From Sarcomyxa edulis (taxonomy: Eukaryota > Basidiomycota > Agaricomycetes > Agaricales > Mycenaceae), in the NCBI GenBank assembly GCA_009761415.1, contig QUOL01000003.1, positions 310,001 to 374,000 of the forward strand: a stretch of 64,000 bases of DNA, in the 5' to 3' direction. This document shows positions 1-11,196 of the stretch, piece by piece. The notes beneath the pieces are model-generated. The model worked only from the letters and a program-made list of their open reading frames with translations. It had not been told where the DNA came from and ran no database searches. Position numbers and translations under genes: made by a program. How positions within the stretch are numbered: position 1 is the first letter of the stretch; each line of letters begins with the position of its first letter.

Positions 1-1613
1 GCGACGGCAATGTGCCAACAATTGTGTTGAAGCGGCGCGTCCGTGCTTCCTCATATAATCTTGAAGATTGTCAGGTAACTGTGTAACAGAAGACATGTCA
101 ATCCTAGACACCAAGATACCGCAAGAACGTACTGAAGGGAAGTACGCGACATGGTGTGCAGCTCGAGCTGAGGGCCTGGCACGGTCATATTTTGTCTGGT
201 TTCCGAATAGCTGGTAGACAGGCCAGAGCTTTGCCTGGCCGAACTGAGCAACGTGAGTCGCATCCGACCAATTCATCATTGCTGCAATAACTCGAGGAAG
301 AGTGCAGCCAGTTTCAGGAGGAGAGTTCTGGAGTTCACGGTCAGCATCAAGGAAGGCTTTAGATGTGAAGAGCTCGCCGTGAAGACGTTCGGGGGCTGCG
401 TCGTCCCATGGTGGCTGCCAATTTGCCTCAAACGGGTGCCAATGGAATGTCTTTGCCTCATCAGAGCTGAATACTTCCTTGATAGTGTGGACGAGGCTGC
501 GGTAATGCACACCTGGAACTGCGAACTTGCGGGTTTCCACTGTATCTTCAGCATCGTCGTCTGAGGTTTCACACTCACGGCGAGCGGCAGCGGCGGCGGC
601 GGCGGTTTTCTTCTTAGAAGCTTTCGTGACTTTCTTGCCCGTAGGGATATCGATAATGACTGTTTTTGTATGCCAACCATTACCTTCCCAAGGTCCCCCG
701 ATGTCTTGAGCAAGCATATCGTCCATGTTATCGAAATTCGTCTCCCTTAAATCGTTCACGTCGAATTCATCGTCCAGGAGTACCTCCGAGAGTAGGGAAT
801 GCCGACTGGATTTCGACTTAGTATTCCCGCCATTCCAGAACCAATGATTGAGACGAAACGAGGAGAGATTTGGATATGGGAATATGATGTCGGCAACACG
901 TCGCGATTTTGCGAGTGGTGGATCAGCGCGAATGTCGTCGGCGACAAGATCATGGAGAGATGTTTCGCGGTCAGGAATACCTGTGGGACGTCCGTAATAT
1001 GTGCGTGATATTCCGAAACTATTGGCTAATGTCTTGAATACTCGACGGATGCGAAGAGTAATAGGTTGACTCGGAACTGTTTCGATTGGGGGGTCTTCCA
1101 GAGGCCCTGGTCCTTCGGGAAGGATGTCAGCCAATAAAGCTTTCATCTTCTCCGTTGGTTTAATGACGCGTCTACGAGGGAGTTGGGGCTGACTCGGAGG
1201 TGATTCAGGAATGACTTCCTGAGATGGAGGATTATTCGGACCATCAAGGGCGGACGAAAAGTCGTCGTTGTAGAGCATTTGACTTAGGCCAGTGTCAGGT
1301 TGCAAGGCCTATCATGCATTTTTCTGCAGTCAGCGCGCCTTACAAAAGGTATGGTTCGAAGACTTACTTGGTTATTCAGTTTGTGGCCCATGTCCCCCCT
1401 TTCTCTGTTCAGGCGTCGCGTAAAAAAGGACCCGAGTCCAAGCAGACCAGATCTCTCCAGCCTTCTGCGCTTCGCAGCCGATTCTTGGTCGCGTTCGACG
1501 CGTTCAGAACGCTCCCAAGCGCGTTTTCGGCTCCTTTTAACACGATCGCAGGATGCTTCGTGACGGGTGAGGTATCTCTGCTCCGAAAAGACAGCCCCAC
1601 AGATGCACTTCAT
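1..1613 (-). CDS. Plavaka-type DNA transposon transposase, 5' part (runs off the window)
   Basis: The gene starts at 1613 and reads leftward past base 1. Exons are 1613-1368, 1308-133 and 78-1; introns are 1367-1309 and 132-79, both GT-AG. About 500 codons are open without a stop. The N-terminus begins MKCICGAVF and carries a C2H2/C2HC-like finger (two Cys near residues 3-5, His and Cys near 18-22), as in Plavaka transposases. A disordered Pro-rich stretch follows, then blocks typical of the family (GVHYRSLVHTIKEVF, FHWHPFEANW, HHVAYFPSLPD). The 54-bp second intron has no in-frame stop, so it is easily mistaken for coding. The catalytic part lies beyond the left edge. The family assignment rests on remembered motif order. 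The lack of lesions suggests a young or recently active copy. Confidence 0.8.
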
Positions 1614-3612
1614 ACTAGAGCGCCAAGATCAAGCAGACTGTCAGCCAACCAATACTTGACGAGATTGGGAGCAAAGAGCGGCCGAGTGGGCAGACCTGGA
1701 TGTGTTTCTGGTGGTGCTGTGACGTGCCTGTGTAATGCGTGTCTCGAAGAAGGCCCTGGAGGTGCGTTCGGGTGCAAAATGATGATGGCGAGGTTGTCGG
1801 CACTCAGGCCTCAGGCTTACTCACTGACAAGAGAATTTCGTAGTCAGTCCGCGTGCTAGCAGTTTGAATTTCAAATAAACATAGGTGGAATTGAGGATTG
1901 GTTGTAAGCCAACTATAATTCAAGTATAACTTGTGGAAGGGGCCGCTGCGAGCGGCACGGCAATACGAGTCCGGGTTGTTTATTCAATTCTCATCTACCT
2001 AATCTCAATGCAAGTACTTACATACATGTTACTAGTCCCAAATTTTGGGTAGCTTTGCTGCTGCTCTGGCAATGCTGTAGACAAGGTTTACTTACCCTAC
2101 TAAAATTTGGAGCACTCACGGATCACATAAATGTACTCAATGTGAAAGGCCTGAAGAAATAGCAGGAGGGAAAGGTGACGGAGGAATGGTGAGAGGGAAA
2201 GTGATGCCTCCTAGAGTCTCCAACTTGGGTCCAAGGTCAGCCGATCCCAAGCCGATCCTCGGGCTTAACTCGGGCTTTGCCGCTGCAGACCCGGCCGTAC
2301 AATCAGCTGTACTTTCTGCTGTAGGATCTTATTTATGGATATTTTGCGATATTGGTCCAGCAATATACAGCAACATACCAAACCATTGAAATCTGAATAT
2401 TGAATATCATCTTTTAGTTGCTTTTCGAATGAGTGGTTTGTTACAGCAGTCACACGCCGTGACATCACGTGACTATGACGTAGATAGGCCATCGATTCTG
2501 AAAGCTGAAGCCCTATCTACGTCATTGTGTGACGTGTGACGTGACATATCACATCTGCATTGGTTGCAGGCCTGCCGCAAGCCTGCCGCCTCTTTAATGC
2601 AACTTTTAATGCTTTAGAGTGATTTATCTCACAATTCATTGAGCTGTATGTGATTCTAGCCATATGAAATAGTCTAGACACACTTGTTCCAAAATGTAAA
2701 ATAACATCGAGGCCATGATTCGAACTCGTGACCCTGCGGTCATGCGCAAATTCCTAATGGATTTTGTGGTGGTGTAACAATTCGATAAAAATCAATACAA
2801 ATCCCAAAAAATGAATACAAAATGGGAGAAAATGAATACGATTATGTAATACTTTCCCACCCCTGCAACGCATAAAAATGTGCACAAAATCACAAATTTC
2901 TGGCGGGGAAAGAATAGGAAAAGAACGAGTCTTAAATAAATTTAAGGACTCGTAACATGTTGCGACGTGATCGTGATATGCTGGATGATTATCGTCTGCT
3001 CAGATTCGATTTTGGTGATCATAACCAGATTGCGGGCCGGCCGTGATACGCCGGAAGATTCTTATCTTGGTAATCGATTCCGGTCGAATGTGATTTGGCG
3101 GGCTTTTTGCTGATGCTCTCTCTCGTCTGCGTACACAACGCTCATACGTTATGCATCTACTATTGGTCTTGGAGAAACTGATTGCGAAGCTACCCTGATC
3201 GAAGTGTCTAAATCTCGAACGGCTCTCAGTACTAATTCCAGTGGCCCATATCTGCGTAGGAACAGTGGCGCAACCTTGATACACCTCAAATGACTTTCCG
3301 ATACGTACTCCATAGTGCTCGTACCCTGAACTTGAGTCACTTGCCATCGAGCGCCCTAAAATTTTTGATGCCCAGACATCTGATGGTACAGGGTACATCT
3401 TTTCGAAAAACGGTGTGCCTTGTTATTATTGGAACTAGGACGGTCTTTCATTGTTCTGCAGTGCTTTAGGATGTCATTGATCCAATACCCCAGCCACTGA
3501 AATAATCTGCCTAGTGATCAAGGGCGGTGAGATCCTCGTATAAAGTCTTGACTCTTGTTGGGCGGCATAAACCACCTTCTTTCCCCCACTCATCGTCCAT
3601 CCACATCGCGCC
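1614..3612. other. Intergenic, probably transposon-derived
   Basis: I see no gene that can be supported. The part next to the Plavaka gene probably holds its 5' leader and terminal repeat, but I could not fix the end. There is an inverted repeat at 2475-2525, described separately. Around 2788-2840 a degenerate unit of about 20 bp containing AATACAAA recurs about three times. Open frames at 3000-3398 (minus) have no recognisable motif. Confidence 0.5.
2475..2525. repeat. Perfect 14-bp inverted repeat in a TGACG-rich patch
   Basis: Arms at 2475-2488 (ATGACGTAGATAGG) and 2512-2525 are exact reverse complements separated by 23 bp. The flanks (about 2450-2550) are rich in TGACG/CACGTG words on both strands, such as GTGACGTGTGACGTGAC near 2530. 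It could be a small transposon relic or a cluster of bZIP-type binding sites. No target-site duplication was found. Confidence 0.5.
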
Positions 3613-4889
3613 ATGGATACACCAGCTACCTATTATCCTCCCCCGTCACAGACTTCGTTCGCTTGTCTTTCCTTGAATGAGAGGTATATTCAGCTCCCAT
3701 AAGATGATTTCGCGAGTTCGTGCTGACGATCCCCGCGATTTAAGTGATAAACTCAGGCTCATCTCATTCTCAGAGAACGCTATCGGCGCTGTACGAACAG
3801 GCTAGTATTCACCTGCGTTTGTTGTAGCATCCCTTACGAATATCCATCATATAGCAATCATCGGATCATGGCACAAAGGAATCCAAGTTTGTTGTTCATC
3901 AGCATCTGCGCGCAATCATTGACATTTTTGGCGAGTTCAGGAAGAAAAGAACTACCACGGTGCATACCAGTTTAAGTTAAAGGGAAACCCTTGGAAGGGC
4001 CAAGGATCCGAAGCAGTCCCGTCCCGTATCTTGATGGTATACCTTTGTGCGGATATCCAGCATAGAATCAGGTCGCTAATGTGTCTTTCCCAGTGCTCTG
4101 TTCTCTCCTGTCTCTACAATTCTGGATGGATAATTTTACCCTCCACCGATATCAGCAAAAAACAGGTGCGTTACTATCTGGGACAAATGATGACTCGCGT
4201 CTAATCATGTCTCGAATCAGTTGGACAAGGATACCCTTCTTTTCCGTTTCCAACACCGTCAACCCGTTCCATGCACCTGGTTCACAATATCGTTCAACGA
4301 ATATGATAGGCTTCGCTTGATCACGCCACCAAACGAACTTATCACAGCGTTTAGTGCGCCAACCGATTCATGATATACGAGCTTAAGGACTGACATATCC
4401 GATAGAACATACGCTCGCCCAAGAAATACAAAAGGATGGTGAGTACCTGTTCCTGCACCTGTATCAGAGCTTTGATCAACACGAAAGAACCTGACCTGCG
4501 ATCATAGACTGGAAGGACCAGACGACTTAGTGAGTTGTCTTGACAAAGACGCTAGTATCCCGTGCACTGATCCTCCGCGGAAGTGAATTCAAACTGCATG
4601 GGGATCCGTGGAAGGCAGAAGGCAGTGAAGCCGTCACAGCTCGCCAAACCCTCCTCAAGGTACTCCAAATCATCGATTCATACGGTTATACTCTCTACGC
4701 GTCAATTGATCAGAGTACCGGCGAAGCAGCTGAAGAGAAAGTACGTCTTGATTTTATTCCGTTCTCAAGTTTTCGTCAGGCCAACCGCCGTTATATATAA
4801 TTTAGAGCTCAGCGTCAGGCTCTGTAGACTCTTGGTACTGCAAGCGAGAGAATACTTGGGTTCACGGAGCACCAGTTTACCACGATTAA
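3613..4889 (+). CDS. Two-repeat protein of an uncharacterised Agaricomycete family
   Basis: Ten exons: 3613-3683, 3745-3800, 3855-3886, 3941-4036, 4094-4165, 4221-4353, 4406-4438, 4508-4529, 4584-4740, 4806-4889. They give 251 residues. The second intron (3801-3854) begins with GC; the others are GT-AG. The protein is an internal duplication. Each half carries a segment like LNESDKLRLISF or FNEYDRLRLITP, then FKLKGNPWKGQGSEAV or FKLHGDPWKAEGSEAV, then a helix-like stretch, then a segment ending STDISKK or ASIDQSTG. It ends with a Trp/Tyr-rich tail (DSWYCKRENTWV). No signal peptide or membrane segment is seen. I recognise the motif set as a widespread mushroom family without known function. 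The consistent frame through nine introns argues that the gene is intact. Confidence 0.85.
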
Positions 4890-5172
4890 CAATCGATTTC
4901 TGACATCTGTATTATACTTCAAGGCTAGAGGACAATACAATTGTACCTTGTTGAGTTTACGCTCTATGTTTCATTTCTGTGAATCTCACTTACGAGACTG
5001 CACGAAAACGAAGAAGCACCGTGGAGTCAAGTCCTAGAACTCTCTGATATCGAGGGATCAATCATGATGTATTTCAAGGTTCTTATCGATGCACCGCTCA
5101 CGAGAACTCAGAAATTGTAAACGTAGTGATGTAGTATCACTCGACTACACGATACGTCAAAACAATTCTCGT

Positions 5173-6080
5173 CTAATAGGACAGATACACACCTTGACGA
5201 ATTGTGTGTGGCACACGCCGGATCTTGACAATCTCCTCCGCCTGTGCCCAGAGATCCGGCTCACCTCGCTCCAGCCCTTCCCAATACTGGATGTCTCTCG
5301 AGTACGACATCACCACGAGGCGTGGGTCGACAAGACCTTCAGATTCCAAAAAATGAACGGCGGCTGGCACGATGCCATCATGAGTGAGGAGTGCCAGGAC
5401 TTTCAGCAAAGCACAACGCGATAAAATATTGCGTAGTGTCACTGCGACAGTGCTACTGGACCAGAACCTGAACCCTACGTGTGTCAACTTCGGCAAGGAG
5501 TCGAAAACGGATGTACTCCATAATGCCCAATGGTTGACGATATCGAGATGGGTTATATCCCGAAATGACGGCATGTCGAGGTCGTAGGAATGGAAAATTG
5601 GGCTCTCAAGACCTGCGATAGCCCGTTGAGTCAAGGAAAGCCGTCGGAGACCTAATTTGTTGATAGCAGGAAGGAGGGTGGCAGAAGCGTAACTATCGGG
5701 TATAGTCCAGCATGCAAGACTGACGAGGCCTGTACATGTCGAGAGGATGCGAAGAGCCTGCTTCACACTGATACCACGGGCCAAGCACAACGATTTGACG
5801 TGATCGATGAAGAACTCTGCGGGTCGTGTATCGAGTGCCTGGATGAATTTGAGGGCTACTGCAGGTCGATCCAAGATCACAACGCCGTACATTAATGGTT
5901 CAATCCTGCAAGATATAAGGACATAGATCACCAGGTATGGAAAGAGCATGCATACCAAATCTGAACTCGCCGCGCAACAAGCGTCAAAGCCACCGTGCTC
6001 TCTCGGTGAGATCTAGCAGCTATTTCGAAGATTCCTCTCTCTAGTTCTGGAGGCAATTGTGGACGTATGCCTGTCGTCAT
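5173..6080 (-). CDS. F-box-like / hypothetical protein
   Basis: Two exons, 6080-5956 and 5905-5173, are joined across a 50-bp GT-AG intron and give 285 residues. The N-terminus (LPPELERGIFEIAARS, residues about 9-24) resembles the F-box-like opening of many Agaricomycete proteins. It is followed by the usual stretch ending IEPLMYGVVIL. The remainder is a series of Leu-rich segments (for example LGLRRLSLTQRAIAG and ITHLDIVNHWALW), compatible with irregular leucine-rich repeats. If the F-box holds, the protein would act as a substrate adaptor in an SCF ubiquitin ligase; this is inference from the family. The 3' end could contain one further short intron before the stop. Confidence 0.7.
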
Positions 6081-8826
6081 GAGATCGAATATGATGTGTA
6101 TGCCTCTTCGGTAATTGGATCGATTGATTTATGGTTCCTCTGGTTCGAAATTATTGGGAAGGGTCCAAGTGGTCTGCGATGTAGTATGTTGATTGAGGGA
6201 CACGTCAAAGCTGATGCATGTAACTTTTGATGCGTACGGTCTATAAAGATATGTCTCGAAGGAGTATGAGGTGGGGCCAACCATGGACTACAGTCGTTGC
6301 AAAAAGCTATGGCCCACCGTCATATTCCGAAGATGACATACATTTACATGTGTTCTAGCGGTGCATTTATCATGAGTTTCATGACTGTTCATCGATTCAA
6401 TTCTAGAATTGCGAGTAGCTCAATAACAAGCTTGAGAGTTGGAAGCAACAAGACTCACGCATGCAGATTGTTTTCTAGTAGCCCGGGGTCACCACGCGGG
6501 GTCATCACGAAAGACACAATACTTGGCAATGTGCTCCAGCGTCAGCACCAAGGAAGTGCACGTAGATCCAACATTGGGAAGATTTGTAGCCTGGACGTTG
6601 AAAAGGACTCCTTTTGATACAAATGCGCATACTATACACTGCGCCTCGAGTTCATTGGCCTCGCCGTCACCAGAGCGGAGGTTGGCTAGATGTCGCCACC
6701 AGTATACAGGATGAGCGCGATGAGCGCGACGAATACGTTCAACATCTTTGCGAATCATGCTGCCACAGAACGCGAAAAGAAAACACGAAAAAACGCGTCA
6801 GGATCGCGGCCGGGGTTGGGAGAAGACCTGCTCGAGACAACGCCGATGTACAGTCGTACATTCTGAAAGAACATCGAGTCGAAAGACACCTATGGAAGAG
6901 TCGACAGTTCGAAAGCTTGTACACGCCAGTGATGATCGTGACGATCTCTTGAGCTAAATTCGAGTTTCTTCCAACGCTCGACGTGACTAATAACGAAGGG
7001 TCGATTCCAGATAGCGCAGCACCCACAAAAGAGCATCGACATCAACGACGACATCGGCGTCTAGCACGGGGTTCCCGGGGAGATGAGGGACAAATGAGGA
7101 ACGAGCGCTGACATGGCAAAAGGGTGAGTCCGATATCGATAATTTGACCACACATAATCTATACTATAAAACACAGTTGTTTTCGCACGCTCAAATGTGC
7201 CCGAGACGCCCGAGACAAAAAGTCGTTCTGATTGGCTGACGATCGTGGTCACGCTTTCGAGTCGCTCATCCGGTCTCTCGCTCTCTCGCTCTCTCGCTAA
7301 GACTCTCTTTCTCTGTCTCTCTTTTCTCAAGATCATTTATAGCTATCTTATTTGTTCATTTCACACACTCTTCTTTGGATGTGAACTTACAGTAACCCAG
7401 AAAAATATCGCGAAGTATATTAATCGCATGTGAGTAAGAGACTGTAGCCTGAGCGAGAACTCACTCATGTTTGGCATTTGCAGGACCGAGAACTCGAAGA
7501 TTGACCTCACTGATCATCTCAATTCGCCCCAGCGTCACCAAATGCCCGTTCATGCAGCTCCAAGCGACGCGACGGATATCGACATGATTCCACTCTGGCG
7601 ACGCGTCAACAACTGGAACTATCTCTCGAACCTCGCTCTGCTGACCATGTAATGACTCGAAAGAACTCGGAACTCGAGACACGTGAGATCTGGAGTAGCC
7701 GTTGACCCAGCAACGAAGCATCGCTGGACTCTCCGCATTTCTTCGGACTCTCGGAACGTGTATTGCGTTGCCCGAATATCATGAGTTTACTGGCTAACCT
7801 TGAGGTATTCAACATACATCTCTGACAAGCACCTCATTGACCACTCAGTGCACACGGGATCTCGCTGCCCAGAATGAATATCAGCACAACAGTGCTCTTG
7901 CCTTCATGGGCGAGGGTTATTTCAAGTCCAAGGGATCCTGGACATTCATTGGGGCACGGGCTGGGATACAAAACCTCACACTATCCAAGTAAAGAGGAAT
8001 CTCAATCACCCCGCGATCTCACATTTGGGATGGTGTAAATTCGCGAGCCCAACCGATTGAAGGTAGGTCTAAATTACGGTTCGTTATTCGGGCAACGCAA
8101 CTGCATAGAAATTATGGCTAACAGCTATCAGATACGGGAAAGCCACAACTGTATCAGTTGTGAGCACCAGCCTCTCGAAACACCCAACCGCATTGCCGAG
8201 AACGAGAAAGCTACGACCGATATATCGATGACCATATACGCTCAACAGACTGCGTCATGAGACGGATCTATGTGCGTACGTGTGTTCCTGCCAAATGTGA
8301 TGTCTCCATATATTGATAGAAGAAAATTAACAGATCGACGGCAGGGTTTTGACAATGGTATAGATGTCTTCAACAACCCACGGGAACTTTGCTATGCTGC
8401 TCTCATCTACTCCGTCAATCTTTCGAGAATAGCACAAGTCTTCGGTGCTTGCCGTGACCACGAACAGAGTGCTCTTGCCTCCACGGGTGGGGAACACGGA
8501 TAGTCACACCAAACTCAGACATTCATGGGGCATTTCCGTCATACTCAAACCCTACGTCTACGATCCCCACGACGGGGTGTATTATCGTGTGCGCCGAAAT
8601 GACAAGCTCCATATAATATATATATATTACTGCTCATTCGAAAAGTTTCGCAATCTTCTGTGCTGTACTGCTTGCCGTGACGTAGTCACGGGTAACTGCT
8701 AGTATATTGCAAATTTCAGTATACAGGGCCTCCTCACTATTCGACTTGGGTATCTCACCTTCAACGTAAAAGGACTCGGAAGGTTCCAACTTCACCGTCC
8801 ACTGGTTGCCTGCACTGTGACATACT
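6081..8826. other. Long intergenic region without a supportable gene
   Basis: Many short open frames occur on both strands, but none shows family motifs or coherent splicing. A simple repeat lies at 7274-7298. Two stretches, about 7880-7960 and 8455-8545, share words such as GTGCTCTTGCC and GACATTCAT, suggesting an old local duplication. An AT-rich TATATATATAT run lies near 8610-8625, about 210 bp before the oxygenase start. Confidence 0.5.
7274..7298. repeat. Microsatellite, 8-bp unit CTCTCTCG x3
   Basis: Three near-perfect tandem copies of CTCTCTCG lie in a longer pyrimidine-rich tract that continues to about 7325. No gene is disrupted. Confidence 0.9.
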
Positions 8827-10505
8827 ATGGCGGCTCTGCTACTGTCTATAGCAGGAGTCACAGTCTACCTCCTTGTAGCGAGGAGACTCAGATTCCGCCG
8901 GCTCCAAGAAATGCGCGCACAAGTGAAGCATATGAAGGAGACCCATGCATACGCCGATATCACCCCATTGATGGCCCAGAGCATAGCTCATTGTCCTATA
9001 CTCTACGACATGCCGTTTATCTCGAGGCTCGGAGCTCAGGTCGCGCTCTTCAAGACATACGGAATAGTGAGCCTTACTATCGTCGATACTGCTTTTCTGG
9101 TAGCTAATTCTGCCATCAGGCAACTATCTCTCAGATCCTGTTAGATACCGGGGAACTGGCGAACCCTCTTTCCGCAAGTAAAAGGATCACCGATGTGAGT
9201 ATGACTACCCATTTGCATGCAGTACCATTGACGATGTGGTGTGGGTGTATAACAGACTGCCATCATTCTTTCGTCTTTTATCATATGTCCATTGGCTGGT
9301 GATACAGATACCGATCCCAGAGGCGTCATTGCTCTTGCGAGAATGAACTGGCTCCATCGTCGCTATCGGATCGTGAGCGTCACATCGCACGATTGAGATA
9401 GACCCTGACATTCTGTGGATTGTAGTCCAACGACGATATGCTGTATACGTTGTCGCTCTTCATACTCCAACCTATGGTAACTCAATATCGTGATTGCGAT
9501 TTCCTTTCACATCTTCAAATGACATCAGCGATTGACAGATATGTTCGACTGGAGGTCGTATACTACAGAAGAACGAGAGGTAAATCATTCTTGAATCTTC
9601 CGTCTCGATGGTCCTTCTGACAAATAACACAGTGCGTGTTCCTCATGTGGAAGGAGATCGGACGGCGAATGGGAATTCAAGATATTCCCACATCTCTGGA
9701 GGAATTCGAGGCTTGGAGTGAGGTATGAATGCCGGCTGACCACTCAAGTCGCAATCCAACGGATCATACAATGCTGATGATGCCTGCAAACTTCTCTATG
9801 CCAGGAATACGAGTCAGAACATATGGTCCCGTCCGAGACTAGCCATGCCCTAGCTACTCTAGCGATAGAGCACATCAGCAACAGAGTTCCAAATATCCCT
9901 GGTCTCCGGTCTCTCGTCACGAGTCTCTTCATATGCCTATTGGACGATCGATTGCGCAATGCCATGATGTCAGTAGGAGTATATGTAACTGTCGATACTA
10001 CTACTCATTTACCGCTTGACTAGGTTACCAAAGCAATCCCAATGGGCCCATATAACCGTACATTCCATATTCGGTATTCGAGCATTCATCGTCAAGCATC
10101 TCATGCTCCCTCGCCACAACCCGAGTAGATATATAGTCTTAGATAACCCCCCGTCTGGAGTAGGACCTGATGGACTTGAGCGGCTGTACACCGTCATGTA
10201 AGCTCATGAATCTACTGCCTCTTATAGCTCGTTGACGCATTCGTCTTCTGAAGACGCCAGACATACCCGTGGTACTTCCCAATACCACAAGGATGGCGCT
10301 TTCGAGTCGATCAGCTCAGAATGCGCCTTGGCCTTGGTGTCAATCCTGCCCTATACCCTGGACCTAAATTCAAGTCTGAAGGATATCGAATCGAGGAGCT
10401 GGTACGTGTCTACATAGTAGTATCATCTCCTTATCGTACTTATACGTGACTATAACACCTTAGGGACCAACACGTTTTGAACAAGGTAGATGCAGATCAC
10501 CTTGA
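8827..10505 (+). CDS. ER-bound oxygenase of the mpaB / rubber-oxygenase (DUF2236) family
   Basis: Ten exons: 8827-9066, 9120-9194, 9256-9372, 9426-9476, 9529-9579, 9633-9722, 9805-9968, 10024-10197, 10254-10401, 10464-10505. They encode 383 residues. The N-terminus is one hydrophobic helix (LLLSIAGVTVYLLVA) followed by a basic RRLRFRR stretch, as in ER-anchored members. Family blocks follow in order: ILYDMPFISRLGAQ, ALFKTYGI, ALARMNWLHRRYR (the His is the likely haem-region residue), NDDMLYTLSLFIL, MWKEIGRRMGI, and a C-terminal WRFRVDQLRMRLGLG. MpaB of Penicillium cleaves a farnesyl side chain in mycophenolate synthesis; the substrate here is unknown. There is no neighbouring biosynthetic cluster. 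All introns are 52-82 bp. Confidence 0.88.
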
Positions 10506-11196
10506 TCTATTTAGGTGCTGTTGTATTGATCAAATCTGCTCAGATGGTCATGCAGCTGTCTTTGCAGAAGCTGAATCCATCCTTCGTTGTCCGATCAATG
10601 GCAAATGGTCTCGGAATCTCCAACGCTGAAGGACTGTCCTTTTATATACCGCATTGGTGGCGTTTTACATTCATGTTGTAGTCTAGACTGGATGTGAAGC
10701 TCTCATATTCGAGACTCCTCTGGCATTGCTTTCATGCAGGAAGCTGTTTATTTGTTGCGCTATCATGATGTAGAAGGTTTATTCAATCTCTTTCTCCGGT
10801 TGAAGTCCAGTGAATTACATAGTAGAGTCTGCTTGAGTTCGCTTCCAGCATAATCTGCCAGACAACCAACGAACGTACTTATACCTATTATATTGAAACT
10901 ACAGAAACTGAGAAAGGAATGGGTAGTTTGTATCCAAGGACGCAGCCAAACGGCACTCATTCGCCCTTCGGCTCAAGTTCGGCTTCATCCGAACGGTGTC
11001 ACCGAAATATCTTAGAGGAGCTTCAGATCTGCAGAGCTTCTGCCTACTGACAGTGTGCATAGGCCCCTCGTCATCCTGCTTCTCAAAGTACTTACCGCTA
11101 GGCTATCTACAGAATAATACCTGGCGTCTACCAGCATCAGTGGGGTGATAGCACAACCTACGGTCCCGCGATTCCCGACACCACTCGCGACGCGCC
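10506..11196. other. Intergenic spacer
   Basis: No gene recognised. The stretch separates two same-strand genes and should hold the terminator of the oxygenase gene and the TRS65 promoter. Small open frames have no motif support. Confidence 0.6.

Noticed and set aside
79..132. Reading straight through the second Plavaka intron as coding
   Set aside because: It stays in frame, but it has good GT and AG ends and a branch-like site, and removal restores the family sequence FPSLPD.
2700..2760. tRNA-like sequence on the minus strand with GAGTTCGAATC
   Set aside because: It has a B-box-like core, but the T-arm bases around it do not pair and no A box or acceptor stem is seen. At most it is a SINE-like relic.
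3000..3398. 132-codon minus-strand frame as a gene
   Set aside because: No motif, no splicing partners and low-information sequence in a transposon-rich interval.
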